Source of the DNA: an uncultured Bacteroidales bacterium
GTDB lineage: Bacteria > Bacteroidota > Bacteroidia > Bacteroidales > FEN-979
Direction of reading: 5' to 3'
DNA length: 58,283 nt
Assembly: GCA_903875045.1 (NCBI GenBank)
Contig: CAIQUS010000238.1
Span: forward strand, 1 to 58,283
How positions within the stretch are numbered: the stretch's first letter is position 1; each line of letters starts with the position of its first letter. The translations under genes were made by a program, and so were the position numbers. Of this stretch, positions 8,290 to 16,974 are shown in pieces. Under the pieces are notes generated by a model. The model had not been told where the DNA came from. It saw only the letters and a list, made by a program, of their open reading frames with translations, and ran no database searches.

Positions 8290-8430
8290 CTTCTTTCATC
8301 CAGACTTTACTGTCGGTGCCGTAATTGCAACGGCTCGGTTCCTGAAATAACAGAGACCAAATGCGGGCCTCAATTTCTTCGGGAGTCGCGGACTTTACCG
8401 CCGGTCGGGAATTTCACCCTGCCCTGAAGA
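8290..8430 (-). promoter_or_regulatory. FMN riboswitch (RFN element)
   Basis: The reverse strand carries the conserved RFN blocks in order: AGGGCAGGGTGAAATTCCC, GACCGGCGGTAAAGTCCGCGA, then, after a variable stem, GAACCGAGCCG, ACCGACAGTAAAGTCTGGATG and AAAGAAG. This is the FMN-sensing aptamer that normally represses riboflavin synthesis or transport genes when FMN is plentiful. Its position upstream of ribD and of a terminator (8212-8248) supports transcriptional attenuation of the whole rib operon. Boundaries are accurate to about 10 bp. Confidence 0.95.
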
Positions 8431-8497
8431 ACCAATTTGTATGTTTATAAACGCCTGTGACACCTCGACAAGACTCAGTGCACAGCGTTTCTGCATA

Positions 8498-10837
8498 TTA
8501 CTGAACAACCATTTTTTCAGTAATTATTTTTTTCCCTGTTTTCAATTGAACAAAATAGACCCCTTTTGGATATCCTGAAATATCCATTTTTCTGATCGTC
8601 GGGGCAGATGAAGCTTCAATCACTTCGGAGAAAATATTTTTTCCATCCATGTTGGAAATGGAAAGTATAGCTGATCCGGTGCTGATGCCTTTGACGGCGA
8701 TTGCAACGTTTGCATGGGCCGGGTTCGGCTGGATTAACAACCCGGGTTCTGTATTGTTTTGTCCGGTAATCCCGGTGCAAACATCAAAAGTAACACGTTT
8801 TGTGCTTGTTACATTTCCTGTACAAGGTGCATTTGAACTGGCTACCAGTTTAAGGTCAACATAACCTGCAAGTTTATCCTCAAGACTGGGGGCGTAAGTT
8901 GTTTCAAATACTGCGGTGTTGGAGAATGTTCCCGAGCCTGTTGTGCTCCATCCGAATAGTTTATAGTTGGTGGCAGAACCATGGAGGTCAACAGATGTAA
9001 CATACCAGCACACGGTAGTGTCAGCACCGGCAAAAACGACTGGTTTGAATTGCAGGTTTAGTTTAACCGTGTCGATGCGTGTTGTAACCCCATCGCTGGT
9101 GGTAGCAATATATTTTGTAGTATCCGTAGGGGCGACTTTCGGGCTTTGGATGTTGGAGGTAAACCCGGCTGGGATTGAACTCCATGAAAAAGTATAGGTG
9201 CCTGATCCACCGTTTGGGGATACATTAAGCTGGGAAGAGTCACCCGAACAAACCGGGTTCGGAACGGCAGTTGCCACAGTTGAAAAAACATTGCTGAAGG
9301 AGAAGGAGCCAACTCGTGTCTTCCAGCTGGAATTGGAGGTGGTTGTGTAATATTCCTGGGTATACCAGAATTTGCCAAGGACACTTGGATCTGCAGCCAT
9401 GGCACTGTAATCGCCCCACCGGCCATCGGAAGATGTTTGGGAACCCCCGCCATTTATAATGCCTTTTTCGGCAATGGTCATCTGGCCTAAAGGATCGCCG
9501 TTCATACGTCCTGTATAACGGATAGAGGGGAAGAGGGTTGAACTGGAGACAGAGTAACCGAGGGCAATGTTACCTGCTGAGTCCATGGCGATACTGCCCA
9601 TCCAGCGGTAATGGCCATCACCAGGGGCGTAGGTGCCTTCCTGATACAAACTCCATGCTCCGGCAATATTTCTTAATTCCATCCACCTGATACCAGCTAC
9701 GCCACTTGCGTTTACAGTGGTGTTGATCAGCATGGATGAATGTGTGCTGAATTTGCGGTATGGCATACGGAACATGATCCTTTTGCCCGACATGGCATCA
9801 AGTTTTGTTGATGTGCCTTTTTGAGGAATGGTATTGCCATTCAATGCACTGAACATTGAAATGGGTATAGTATAGTTTTGCAGAAACGTTGAATTGGTGG
9901 GTGTTACCCAATCGACATGAAAATCATAAAGTTTAACCGTCGTGGTGGTCAGGTATCCAACCGGACAAGGAGTTCCGAGGGGAGGAAAATCACTGTCGCA
10001 GTCTGCCGACTGGGTTCCCTCTGCAGACGATGGCATATTGAACATTACCATGGCCGCGGTCTGATCGCCAACCAACATTTTAGCTCTGTCCATCGCTACA
10101 ACAGCGGGGCCAAGCCAGTTGCCGGCACCTGAGGAGAAACGGCGGATCGTCATATAATACCCATCGACCCAAACCGCAAGTTTAGGATAATCAGGCATAT
10201 CGGCAAAGGTAAACTGATAGCGGTACCATGTTCCTGTGGGATCATTGGTTTGGGAAATGGCTACATTTTCGTAAAACGGACCATTGGGATAGGTTGGTAG
10301 TGCAAACTGGCTGAATAACCATCTGTCGGCATTTTCATCATAAAGTAAAATACCATCACCATCATTGGTGTTGTGCGGTAATCCATTGAAAATCGTGCTG
10401 TTGTTGCTGGGGCCCAATAATTTATTTCCGTTTTTATCATATACGGCGAACTTGGTGTTCACGACCTGCATATAATGTGAAAGGCCAACGTCACCGTCAG
10501 TATCAGGAGGCCATGAGCCATTGGCTGCCACTCCATCGAAATTCTGAATCGTCGTATCAGAATTTACAGAGCCAAAAGTAGCCTGCAAAATCGGATCCAA
10601 TCCGGCATTGTCAGTGTTGCTGCTTTCATTGGTATAGGTGTTTAATTTATTTTTGACAATTCCCTGTTTCCATGAATTGTCAATGGTGGCATCCGATTTT
10701 TGTACCATATCCCTTAATGGCGGGGAGATATCAAAATAGTTAGCCTTGATAACGGTAGGCTTTTGTGCTTCCTGCTGAGCGAATGAAAAATTCATCCCGA
10801 GAAACAGAAGCAAGGAGAGGATAAAAAATTTTTTCAT
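8498..10837 (-). CDS. Large secreted protein with PKD/Ig-like module and T9SS type A sorting domain
   Basis: A 779-aa predicted extracellular protein. It has a signal peptide (MKKFFILSLLLFLGMNFSFAQ), a long N-terminal region of about 500 residues without a recognised catalytic motif, an Ig/PKD-like segment ('PNPVCSGDSSQLNVSPNGGSGTYTFSWSS'), then an 'AGADTTVC...FGWSTTGSGTFSN' module of the kind repeated four times in the protein at 41237-45025. The C-terminal type A sorting domain runs from 'LLIQPNPAHANVAIAV' to 'GVYFVQLKTGKKIITEKMVVQ'. The ATG at 10837 is clear. It is transcribed away from the SDR gene. Function unknown; an adhesin or surface enzyme is possible. Confidence 0.8.
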   Translation of the reverse strand: MKKFFILSLLLFLGMNFSFAQQEAQKPTVIKANYFDISPPLRDMVQKSDATIDNSWKQGIVKNKLNTYTNESSNTDNAGLDPILQATFGSVNSDTTIQNFDGVAANGSWPPDTDGDVGLSHYMQVVNTKFAVYDKNGNKLLGPSNNSTIFNGLPHNTNDGDGILLYDENADRWLFSQFALPTYPNGPFYENVAISQTNDPTGTWYRYQFTFADMPDYPKLAVWVDGYYMTIRRFSSGAGNWLGPAVVAMDRAKMLVGDQTAAMVMFNMPSSAEGTQSADCDSDFPPLGTPCPVGYLTTTTVKLYDFHVDWVTPTNSTFLQNYTIPISMFSALNGNTIPQKGTSTKLDAMSGKRIMFRMPYRKFSTHSSMLINTTVNASGVAGIRWMELRNIAGAWSLYQEGTYAPGDGHYRWMGSIAMDSAGNIALGYSVSSSTLFPSIRYTGRMNGDPLGQMTIAEKGIINGGGSQTSSDGRWGDYSAMAADPSVLGKFWYTQEYYTTTSNSSWKTRVGSFSFSNVFSTVATAVPNPVCSGDSSQLNVSPNGGSGTYTFSWSSIPAGFTSNIQSPKVAPTDTTKYIATTSDGVTTRIDTVKLNLQFKPVVFAGADTTVCWYVTSVDLHGSATNYKLFGWSTTGSGTFSNTAVFETTYAPSLEDKLAGYVDLKLVASSNAPCTGNVTSTKRVTFDVCTGITGQNNTEPGLLIQPNPAHANVAIAVKGISTGSAILSISNMDGKNIFSEVIEASSAPTIRKMDISGYPKGVYFVQLKTGKKIITEKMVVQ

Positions 10838-10966
10838 GATTTGTTATTTGTTTTTACTGATGATTTTGAATATGACTTTACAGACCACAAAGTTACGGAA
10901 AGTTGTCGCAACTTTGAACAATATCATCTGTTTTTTATTTACTTTTATCGGCAAAAACCAACAGTT

Positions 10967-11671
10967 ATGAACATCATTGTTACCGGTGCTGCGAAAGGGA
11001 TCGGGTTCGAGGTCGTAAAGGTATTGGCCAAACATAAGCAAAATCACATTGTCGCAATTTCCCGGAATGGAAAAGCATTGAAGGAATTGGTTTCAGAGTG
11101 CCGTCGCTTGTACCCCGATGCAAAAGTAACACCTTACGAATTTGATCTTTCGCAGTTCGAATTCTATCCGTTTATTGTGCAACGTCTCGAAACTTTTATT
11201 CATACCTGCGATATTCTGATAAACAACGCAGGCAAGCTGGTCAATAAACCTTTCCTGAAATTCGGTTTGGAGGAATTTGATGATACGTTCAATGTGAATG
11301 TTAAAAGTCCTTTTTTTCTCACCCAGGCGTTATTGCCCATGTTCAACAAGGGTGCACATGTGGTGAATATCAGCAGCATCGGCGGGGTGCAGGGTAGTAA
11401 AAAATTTCCCGGCCTTGCTGCCTATAGCTCGAGTAAAGGCGCTTTGGCTATTCTGACAGAGGTACTGGCAGAGGAACTTGCCGAGCAGGAGATCAAGGTA
11501 AATTGCCTTGCCATCGGCGCTGTTCAAACCGAAATGTTTATGAAGGCTTTCCCTGGCTTAAAAGCATCCCAGAATCCTGCCCAGATTGCACATTTTATAG
11601 CCGATTTCGCTGTAAACGGGCATAAGTATTTTAATGGGAAGGTGGTGCCGGTGTCGGTGTCGGTACCGTAG
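10967..11671 (+). CDS. Short-chain dehydrogenase/reductase (SDR family)
   Basis: NAD(P)-dependent oxidoreductase of the classical SDR family, 234 aa and cytoplasmic. The start is placed at the ATG at 10967 (MNIIVTGAAKGIGFEV); the in-frame stretch upstream to 10841 lies outside the Rossmann fold and is not homologous. Motifs: cofactor-binding TGAAKGIG (residues 6-13), NNAG (86-89), the catalytic Ser region 'VVNISSIGG' (about 133-140) and the YxxxK pair Y153 and K157 in 'YSSSKGAL'. The substrate cannot be predicted from sequence alone. A possible TACTTTTA -7 box lies about 25 bp upstream. Confidence 0.9.
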   Translation: MNIIVTGAAKGIGFEVVKVLAKHKQNHIVAISRNGKALKELVSECRRLYPDAKVTPYEFDLSQFEFYPFIVQRLETFIHTCDILINNAGKLVNKPFLKFGLEEFDDTFNVNVKSPFFLTQALLPMFNKGAHVVNISSIGGVQGSKKFPGLAAYSSSKGALAILTEVLAEELAEQEIKVNCLAIGAVQTEMFMKAFPGLKASQNPAQIAHFIADFAVNGHKYFNGKVVPVSVSVP

Positions 11672-11815
11672 GGATTTGGGATTTACGATTTACGATTTAC
11701 GATTTGGGATTTACGATTTTGGGAAATAGTGTAATGTCGGATGAAAAGATAAACTGAATTAACGAATGAGGGCATTTGATTCTACTACTCGTAAATCGTA
11801 AATCAAAAATCGTAA
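11672..11815. repeat. Inverted AAATCGT-family arrays between convergent genes
   Basis: The spacer after the SDR gene carries the 7-mer family in both orientations: ATTTACG units at about 11672-11720 and GTAAATC units at about 11789-11815. The two arms could pair in RNA or single-stranded DNA. This copy is at convergent gene ends, whereas the others are at a 3' end or in 5' leaders. Confidence 0.85.
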
Positions 11816-11859
11816 TTTTTCATCATTTTTCTCTATAAATAATCAACCCTGCCAACTTG

Positions 11860-13062
11860 TTATTTTGTGAACGGCGCAATAGCCCTCTCATAAATGCCAT
11901 GCATGTAAGCAATTGCCAGTCCATAATTGGTTACCGGGATGCCTGCATCAATGGCGGGTTTAAGCCTGCTGTGGATCTGTTTCCGGGTAATCATGCATCC
12001 ACCGCACTGAATTACCAGGGCATAATCGGTGATGGGTCGGGATATTTTACTTAATCCGGCTACCACATCGAATTCGATGTTTTTCCCTGTGAATCTGGCT
12101 ACCCATTTTGGAATCTTGACACGGCCGATGTCATCACAGGAAATATGATGCGTGCATGATTCCAGAACCAAAATACGGTCGCCGTCGCAAAGCTTCGACA
12201 AATGCGGGGTGCCTTTCATATAGCTGATGAAATCTCCTTTTTGCCTGGCAAGTACGATGCTGAAACTTGTCAGCCAAATCTCTTTTGGAACAGCGGCATC
12301 GGCTTTTGGGAAAACCTGGCTGTCGGTGATGACCAGCACAGGTTTTGGGTTCATTTTGTTCAGGAAAGCAGCAACTTCATTTTCTTTACAAACCACGGCA
12401 ATCCCATCATTGTCCAGCACATCCCTGATTACCTGCATTTGAGGCAGAATCATCCGGCCTTCAGGTGCCTCGGTGTCGATAGGAGTGATGAGCAGTACCA
12501 CATCGCCATATCCGATCAGGTCGCCCACAAGTGTTTGTTTTCGAAAAGCAGTTTCAGGTATCGTCTTCTCAATCAGGTCGATAACCTCTTTGATGTTGAC
12601 AGGATACAATGTACTGAAATTTACAACCGGTACTTGATATTTATCGCCGATTAATGCGGATAATTCCTGTGAAATTTCCTCTTCATCCGATTTGTTATGG
12701 ATAATGAGGTAGGGGAGGTCGTTGGTCTGAAAATCATGCACGAGGTTTTTCTCAGGTTCATCAAATTTATTTTTTGAAATAACCAGTATGGCCAGGTCGA
12801 TAATTTTTAATACATCCTTGGATTTACCGACTCTTTTCATACCCAGTTCACCGGAATCATCTATGCCTGCAGTATCAATCATCACTGCGGGCCCGATCCC
12901 GGCAATTTCGATCGATTTTTTAACGGGGTCGGTTGTGGTGCCTGCCACCTCCGAAACAATGGCGATATCCTGCCCGGTGAGTGCATTGATCAGTGAACTT
13001 TTGCCGTTGTTTCTTCTTCCGAAGATACCAATGTGTGGCTTGGTGTCGCGTCCTTTTGTCAT
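11860..13062 (-). CDS. hydF: [FeFe]-hydrogenase H-cluster maturation GTPase HydF
   Basis: HydF is the GTPase scaffold on which the 2Fe subcluster of [FeFe]-hydrogenase is assembled before transfer to HydA. The N-terminal TrmE/Era-like GTPase domain has the P-loop 'GRRNNGKSS' (residues 15-23), 'TTTDP' and 'DTAG'. The C-terminal cluster domain has 'ESCTHHISCDD' and 'IQCGGCM', i.e. C-x-H-x46-Q-C-x2-C, within the family spacing. The family pattern as I recall it has His before the last CxxC; here it is Gln. At 400 aa it is normal length. hydE, hydG and hydA are not in the window. It lies 8 bp after the DUF4249 gene on the same strand. Confidence 0.93.
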   Translation of the reverse strand: MTKGRDTKPHIGIFGRRNNGKSSLINALTGQDIAIVSEVAGTTTDPVKKSIEIAGIGPAVMIDTAGIDDSGELGMKRVGKSKDVLKIIDLAILVISKNKFDEPEKNLVHDFQTNDLPYLIIHNKSDEEEISQELSALIGDKYQVPVVNFSTLYPVNIKEVIDLIEKTIPETAFRKQTLVGDLIGYGDVVLLITPIDTEAPEGRMILPQMQVIRDVLDNDGIAVVCKENEVAAFLNKMNPKPVLVITDSQVFPKADAAVPKEIWLTSFSIVLARQKGDFISYMKGTPHLSKLCDGDRILVLESCTHHISCDDIGRVKIPKWVARFTGKNIEFDVVAGLSKISRPITDYALVIQCGGCMITRKQIHSRLKPAIDAGIPVTNYGLAIAYMHGIYERAIAPFTK

Positions 13063-13070
13063 GTGGATAA

Positions 13071-13916
13071 CTATTTAACGACAGTTTTTGCGTAACTGTT
13101 TGAAAAAGCTGCAAAAAAACCGATGCCTCCATTGTTTATATTACCCTCCACATTGGCAGGCGGGCCGCTGAAAAACGGAAGGTTGAACCCCGATTGTTTT
13201 ACCTGGTCAATAAAATCGTAATACTCTTTGGTAATGCCCGACATCTGGAGCATGATTGTATCTCCTTTATGGAGTGTTTCCCAATCATGCTGATTGTTAA
13301 TGTAAATCACATCCACTCCGTTCATATAACTGCCGTTATAGAATTTATCGTCTGCAATAACTTTTTTTGTGATGGTATCGGTCATCAGAACCCCGTTTTT
13401 GTAAAGGTTGAACAGGTAATAATTCACCTCATTTCCCGGTTCCTGAGCATATAGCTTGACTGTCCAAATCCCTTTTGGCCCCCATTCAGAATGAAAATCC
13501 ACCCCGACGGAATCGAGATGGGTTACCTGTGGGAGGTAGGAGGATGCCTCAAAACTTGCGTGACCGGTAATTTCCGATGCCAGATCCACGTGCAGGGTAT
13601 AGGTTTTACCTGGTATGCCGGCAAAGCCGGCATCGGTTTCGTAAATGCCTGAAAAACCTTGTTGTGATTCATGCAGCATAAACGTATTGGCGCCATCGCT
13701 GATTGACACAGCCGCATTCACCACCCTGGGAACTGGTTCGTTGGAGAAGTAATCTGCCGATGTTGTCAGGGCTACCCTGTATGCCCCGCTATCGGCCTCA
13801 ATGGAACCATCAACCACCAAACGGGTATAGGTACTATCGAGTTTGACATCTATTTTTTCGGTACATCCCGCTGCCATCAAGGCAATAAGGGCGAAACTTA
13901 TGGCTTTTTTAATCAT
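13071..13916 (-). CDS. DUF4249 family lipoprotein
   Basis: Predicted lipoprotein of 281 aa: MIKKAISFALIALMAAGC is a signal ending in the lipobox 'MAAGC'. The body matches DUF4249, as in 'LVVDGSIEADSGAYRVALTTSADYFSNEPVPRVVNAAVSISDGANTF' (features only; motifs 'VVDGSIE' and 'VSISDG' are diagnostic). DUF4249 proteins are usually encoded next to a TonB-dependent receptor in Bacteroidota and may act as its surface partner, analogous to SusD. Here its start overlaps the receptor stop by 8 bp, indicating translational coupling. The ligand is unknown. Confidence 0.85.
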   Translation of the reverse strand: MIKKAISFALIALMAAGCTEKIDVKLDSTYTRLVVDGSIEADSGAYRVALTTSADYFSNEPVPRVVNAAVSISDGANTFMLHESQQGFSGIYETDAGFAGIPGKTYTLHVDLASEITGHASFEASSYLPQVTHLDSVGVDFHSEWGPKGIWTVKLYAQEPGNEVNYYLFNLYKNGVLMTDTITKKVIADDKFYNGSYMNGVDVIYINNQHDWETLHKGDTIMLQMSGITKEYYDFIDQVKQSGFNLPFFSGPPANVEGNINNGGIGFFAAFSNSYAKTVVK

Positions 13917-16269
13917 TGTTGAAGTGAAAATTGAATGTCAAAGACGGGATAATTCCGAAGAGGTAAACTTTCTCAGCATAGGTAACATCAGGGTTTATAT
14001 TATCCTGGGTAAAGTTGATTGACCATGTATTGTGGCGGTTGTAAGCATTATAGACCGAGAAATTCAGGTCCCAGTTGAATTTTCTGCCGGGTTTCTGCTT
14101 GCTGAAAAAGGAGAGTGACAGGTCGAGGCGATGGTAATCCTGATATCGGTATTGATTCCGGTCAGAATAAATGGGCACTATTTTACCGCCGATCTCCGCA
14201 CGCCCTGTGGGAAAGGTTACCGGGGCACCGGTGGCATACACCCAATTGGCCGAAACAGTAAACCGTTTGCTGATCACATAGTTTAATACCACTGAAATAT
14301 TGTTTGGTTTATCATACGGGGCAGGATAGGGGTTGTTGCTGTTTATCTCATTGATCTGTCGAAAAGTACGGGAGTAGGTATAACTTACCCAGCCGTTGAT
14401 TTTCTCTTCATTCAGCCTAACCAGAAATTCGACTCCATACGACCAGGCTTTTCCGCTGCGAATCTCACCTTCAAGTTTGTTATTCAGGAGCAATTGCGCA
14501 AAATCTTTGAAATCAACTACATTACTCATCCACTTGTAGTAACCTTCCACAGATGTTTCAATGGTGTTTCTCCTGAAATTTCTGAAGTAACCTACAGCGA
14601 GCTGATCAGCGATCTGGGGTTTTACATTGGGACTTGAAGGAAACCAGATATCAAGGGGTGTGCCAACGGTTGAATTCTGGGCCAGTTGCAAATACTGGTC
14701 GGTTCGGGCATAGCTGGCCTTGATCGAATGTTTGCTGTTAAAATCATAAAGCAAACCGAGCCTTGGTTCAACACCGATATAAGTATGATAAAGCACTCCC
14801 GACTTATAAACGGTGGAGTCAGTGGCTTTATAATTGGCATCATAATGAAAAACAGTACCAGGACCGGTATTCTGAAACATGGAAAACCGTAAACCATATT
14901 TCATGGTGAAATGTTCCCCGATTTTTTGTTCATTGCTCCCGTAAACGCCGGTTTCAAAGGCGTAATTTTTCGGTACCTGGACGTCGGCAAACACAGTCTG
15001 TTCACCGATTCCTTTGGCCTGACCGGGGTTGAACATGTGGTAGATGACGGATGCCCCGAACTTAATCGTATTTTTGGTATTCAGGTAATAGCTGAAGTCA
15101 CCTTTTAATCCGAGATCGCGGAGGTTGGAGGTCCAGTCGAATGAGTTGTTGTTGCCGGCAGGGGTTCCGAGATTATACAGGTAATTGCTGTAGATGAAGG
15201 AGAAATTTGAAAATAACTGTTTTGTAAAAAGGTGATTCCAGCGGACGGTTGCTGTTTCATTACCCCATTTCATGCCTGCAAATCCGTTTTTAAATACATC
15301 GCGGCCAAAATAACCCGATAAAAATACCTGGTTGTTGTCGTTGATCCGGTAATTTATCTTTGCATTCAGGTCATAAAAATAGAGCCTGTTGTTTTGCAAG
15401 GCTTTATTTGATGAGAGGGGAAGGAAAATGTCGGCATAGGTCCTCCGGCCGGAGAGGATAAATGAACAGCGGTCTTTAAGGATGGGCGCTTCGATTGTTA
15501 ACCGGCTGGCAATGATTCCAATGCCGCCATTGACTTCAAACTTTTTCGAATTTCCTTCATTCATGCGTACATCGAGAACAGATGCAAGCCTCCCGCCATA
15601 GTTGGCCGGGATATCCCCTTTGTAGAGTTTTACATCTTTGATCGCATCATTGTTGAAAACGGAGAAAAAGCCCATCAGATGGGAGGCATTGTAAACAGTA
15701 GCCTCATCCAACAGGATGAGGTTCTGATCAGGAGCACCGCCGCGTACGCTGAACCCTGAAGAGCCTTCTCCCACCGATTGTACACCGGGCAGCAACTGAA
15801 TGGCCTTGATGATGTCGACCTCTCCCATCAGGGCAGGGATCCGCTGGATGGTCTTGATATCCATGCGAAAGGTGCTCATCTCTGGTTTTACTACATTTTT
15901 GTCATTCTTTTCACTGGTGATTTCTATTTCTTTTAACTGGTGCTGCTGAGGTTGCAGTTCGAGCGATATCTTTAAATCCCTGGTAAGCTCAATCGATTTT
16001 TCAACCTTTGAATATCCGATATATGAATAAACCAGCGTGTAGTTTCCTTCATCAAGGGTTAGAGAGTAATTGCCATAAATATCAGAAACGGCCCCGGTTT
16101 TAAGTTCCAGGATGAAAATGGTCGCCCCAACAAGTGCTTCGCCGCTGTTCTGGTCAGTCAATTTACCATTGATGGAAAAGCGTTTGGGTTTATCTACGGG
16201 ATCACTGAAGGCAATTTGATTGGCAAAAAACAGCAGGAAGCAAAAAGAAAGGAAAAATGGTTGTTTCAT
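13909..16269 (-). CDS. TonB-dependent receptor with carboxypeptidase-like N-terminal domain
   Basis: Outer-membrane active transporter of 786 aa. The start is the ATG at 16269 (MKQPFFLSFCFLLFFANQIAFS), since the codon before it is TTG. Domains: signal peptide; carboxypeptidase-regulatory-like domain (about 30-115, 'SINGKLTDQNSGEALVGATIFI'); plug domain (about 130-230, 'PGVQSVGEGSSGFSVRGGAPDQNLILLDEATVY'); and a beta-barrel to the C-terminus, which ends in alternating aromatics ('GIIPSLTFNFHFNND'). It is coupled to the downstream DUF4249 lipoprotein by an 8-bp overlap. The substrate is not predictable. Confidence 0.9.
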   Translation of the reverse strand: MKQPFFLSFCFLLFFANQIAFSDPVDKPKRFSINGKLTDQNSGEALVGATIFILELKTGAVSDIYGNYSLTLDEGNYTLVYSYIGYSKVEKSIELTRDLKISLELQPQQHQLKEIEITSEKNDKNVVKPEMSTFRMDIKTIQRIPALMGEVDIIKAIQLLPGVQSVGEGSSGFSVRGGAPDQNLILLDEATVYNASHLMGFFSVFNNDAIKDVKLYKGDIPANYGGRLASVLDVRMNEGNSKKFEVNGGIGIIASRLTIEAPILKDRCSFILSGRRTYADIFLPLSSNKALQNNRLYFYDLNAKINYRINDNNQVFLSGYFGRDVFKNGFAGMKWGNETATVRWNHLFTKQLFSNFSFIYSNYLYNLGTPAGNNNSFDWTSNLRDLGLKGDFSYYLNTKNTIKFGASVIYHMFNPGQAKGIGEQTVFADVQVPKNYAFETGVYGSNEQKIGEHFTMKYGLRFSMFQNTGPGTVFHYDANYKATDSTVYKSGVLYHTYIGVEPRLGLLYDFNSKHSIKASYARTDQYLQLAQNSTVGTPLDIWFPSSPNVKPQIADQLAVGYFRNFRRNTIETSVEGYYKWMSNVVDFKDFAQLLLNNKLEGEIRSGKAWSYGVEFLVRLNEEKINGWVSYTYSRTFRQINEINSNNPYPAPYDKPNNISVVLNYVISKRFTVSANWVYATGAPVTFPTGRAEIGGKIVPIYSDRNQYRYQDYHRLDLSLSFFSKQKPGRKFNWDLNFSVYNAYNRHNTWSINFTQDNINPDVTYAEKVYLFGIIPSLTFNFHFNND

Positions 16270-16288
16270 CAAAAAAATGTGTTGTTAA

Positions 16289-16876
16289 TTAATTGCGGAT
16301 GATGCGGAATTCACCGTTTTGTTCAAGTTTAATGATTCGGGATGGTTTTAGTTCATGAACCTGCTCAAGTGATTCATCAACAACATATTCAACACCCTGG
16401 ATGATTTCGCGGACAATGTTGCGAAAAGCCATTGGAGGAGTTGAACCTGAAATATTTGCTGAAGTGGAAACGATAGGTGTGCCAAATTTGCGGATTAGTT
16501 TTCGGCAGAATTCATTTTTTACAATTCTGATAGCCACGGAACCGTCCTCGGCAATCACATTTTTTGCCAGGTTTTTGGCTTCCTGATAAACGATGGTCAA
16601 TGGCGTGTCAACATGTTTAAGCAGATCCCAGGCAATTTCGGGAATGTTGGAAACATAGTCATTCAACTTTTCAGCCTCATCAAGCAAAATTATCAGGCTT
16701 TTCTGGTCCATCCGCTGTTTGATCCGGAAGATTTTTGCTACGGCAACCTCATTTGTGGCATCACATCCGATTCCCCAGATGGTATCAGTGGGGTAGAGGA
16801 TGGTCCCTCCGGCATGAAGTACTTTTAAACAATGTTGGATTTCCCGTTCGATGGGTGACATGACAATAACTTCCAT
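16289..16876 (-). CDS. tsaC: L-threonylcarbamoyladenylate synthase (Sua5/YciO/YrdC family)
   Basis: Makes threonylcarbamoyl-AMP from threonine, bicarbonate and ATP for the t6A37 modification of ANN-decoding tRNAs. The YrdC fold signatures are present: 'GGTILYPTDTIWGIGCDATN', 'IKQRMDQKSLIIL', 'PLTIVY', 'VAIRIVKN' and 'PIVSTSANISGSTPP'. At 195 aa it is the short TsaC-like form without the Sua5 C-terminal domain. The ATG at 16876 lies just below a TACCTTTG promoter box at 16894-16901, so it may start its own transcript. The gene symbol could also be given as ywlC or sua5. Confidence 0.92.
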   Translation of the reverse strand: MEVIVMSPIEREIQHCLKVLHAGGTILYPTDTIWGIGCDATNEVAVAKIFRIKQRMDQKSLIILLDEAEKLNDYVSNIPEIAWDLLKHVDTPLTIVYQEAKNLAKNVIAEDGSVAIRIVKNEFCRKLIRKFGTPIVSTSANISGSTPPMAFRNIVREIIQGVEYVVDESLEQVHELKPSRIIKLEQNGEFRIIRN

Positions 16877-16893
16877 TGAATCTGAATAACGTG

Positions 16894-16901
16894 CAAAGGT
16901 A
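16894..16901 (-). promoter_or_regulatory. Candidate -7 box (TACCTTTG) for tsaC
   Basis: On the reverse strand TACCTTTG fits the TAnnTTTG consensus, 17 bp before the tsaC ATG, in the 98-bp gap after the glycosyltransferase gene. No convincing -33 TTTG was found. Confidence 0.45.
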
Positions 16902-16974
16902 CTCAGAAATTGCTTAGAAGGAAGGAAGCAGCCATAGAATTATTGATTGTCAACCTTTGCTTACCATGGTAAAA

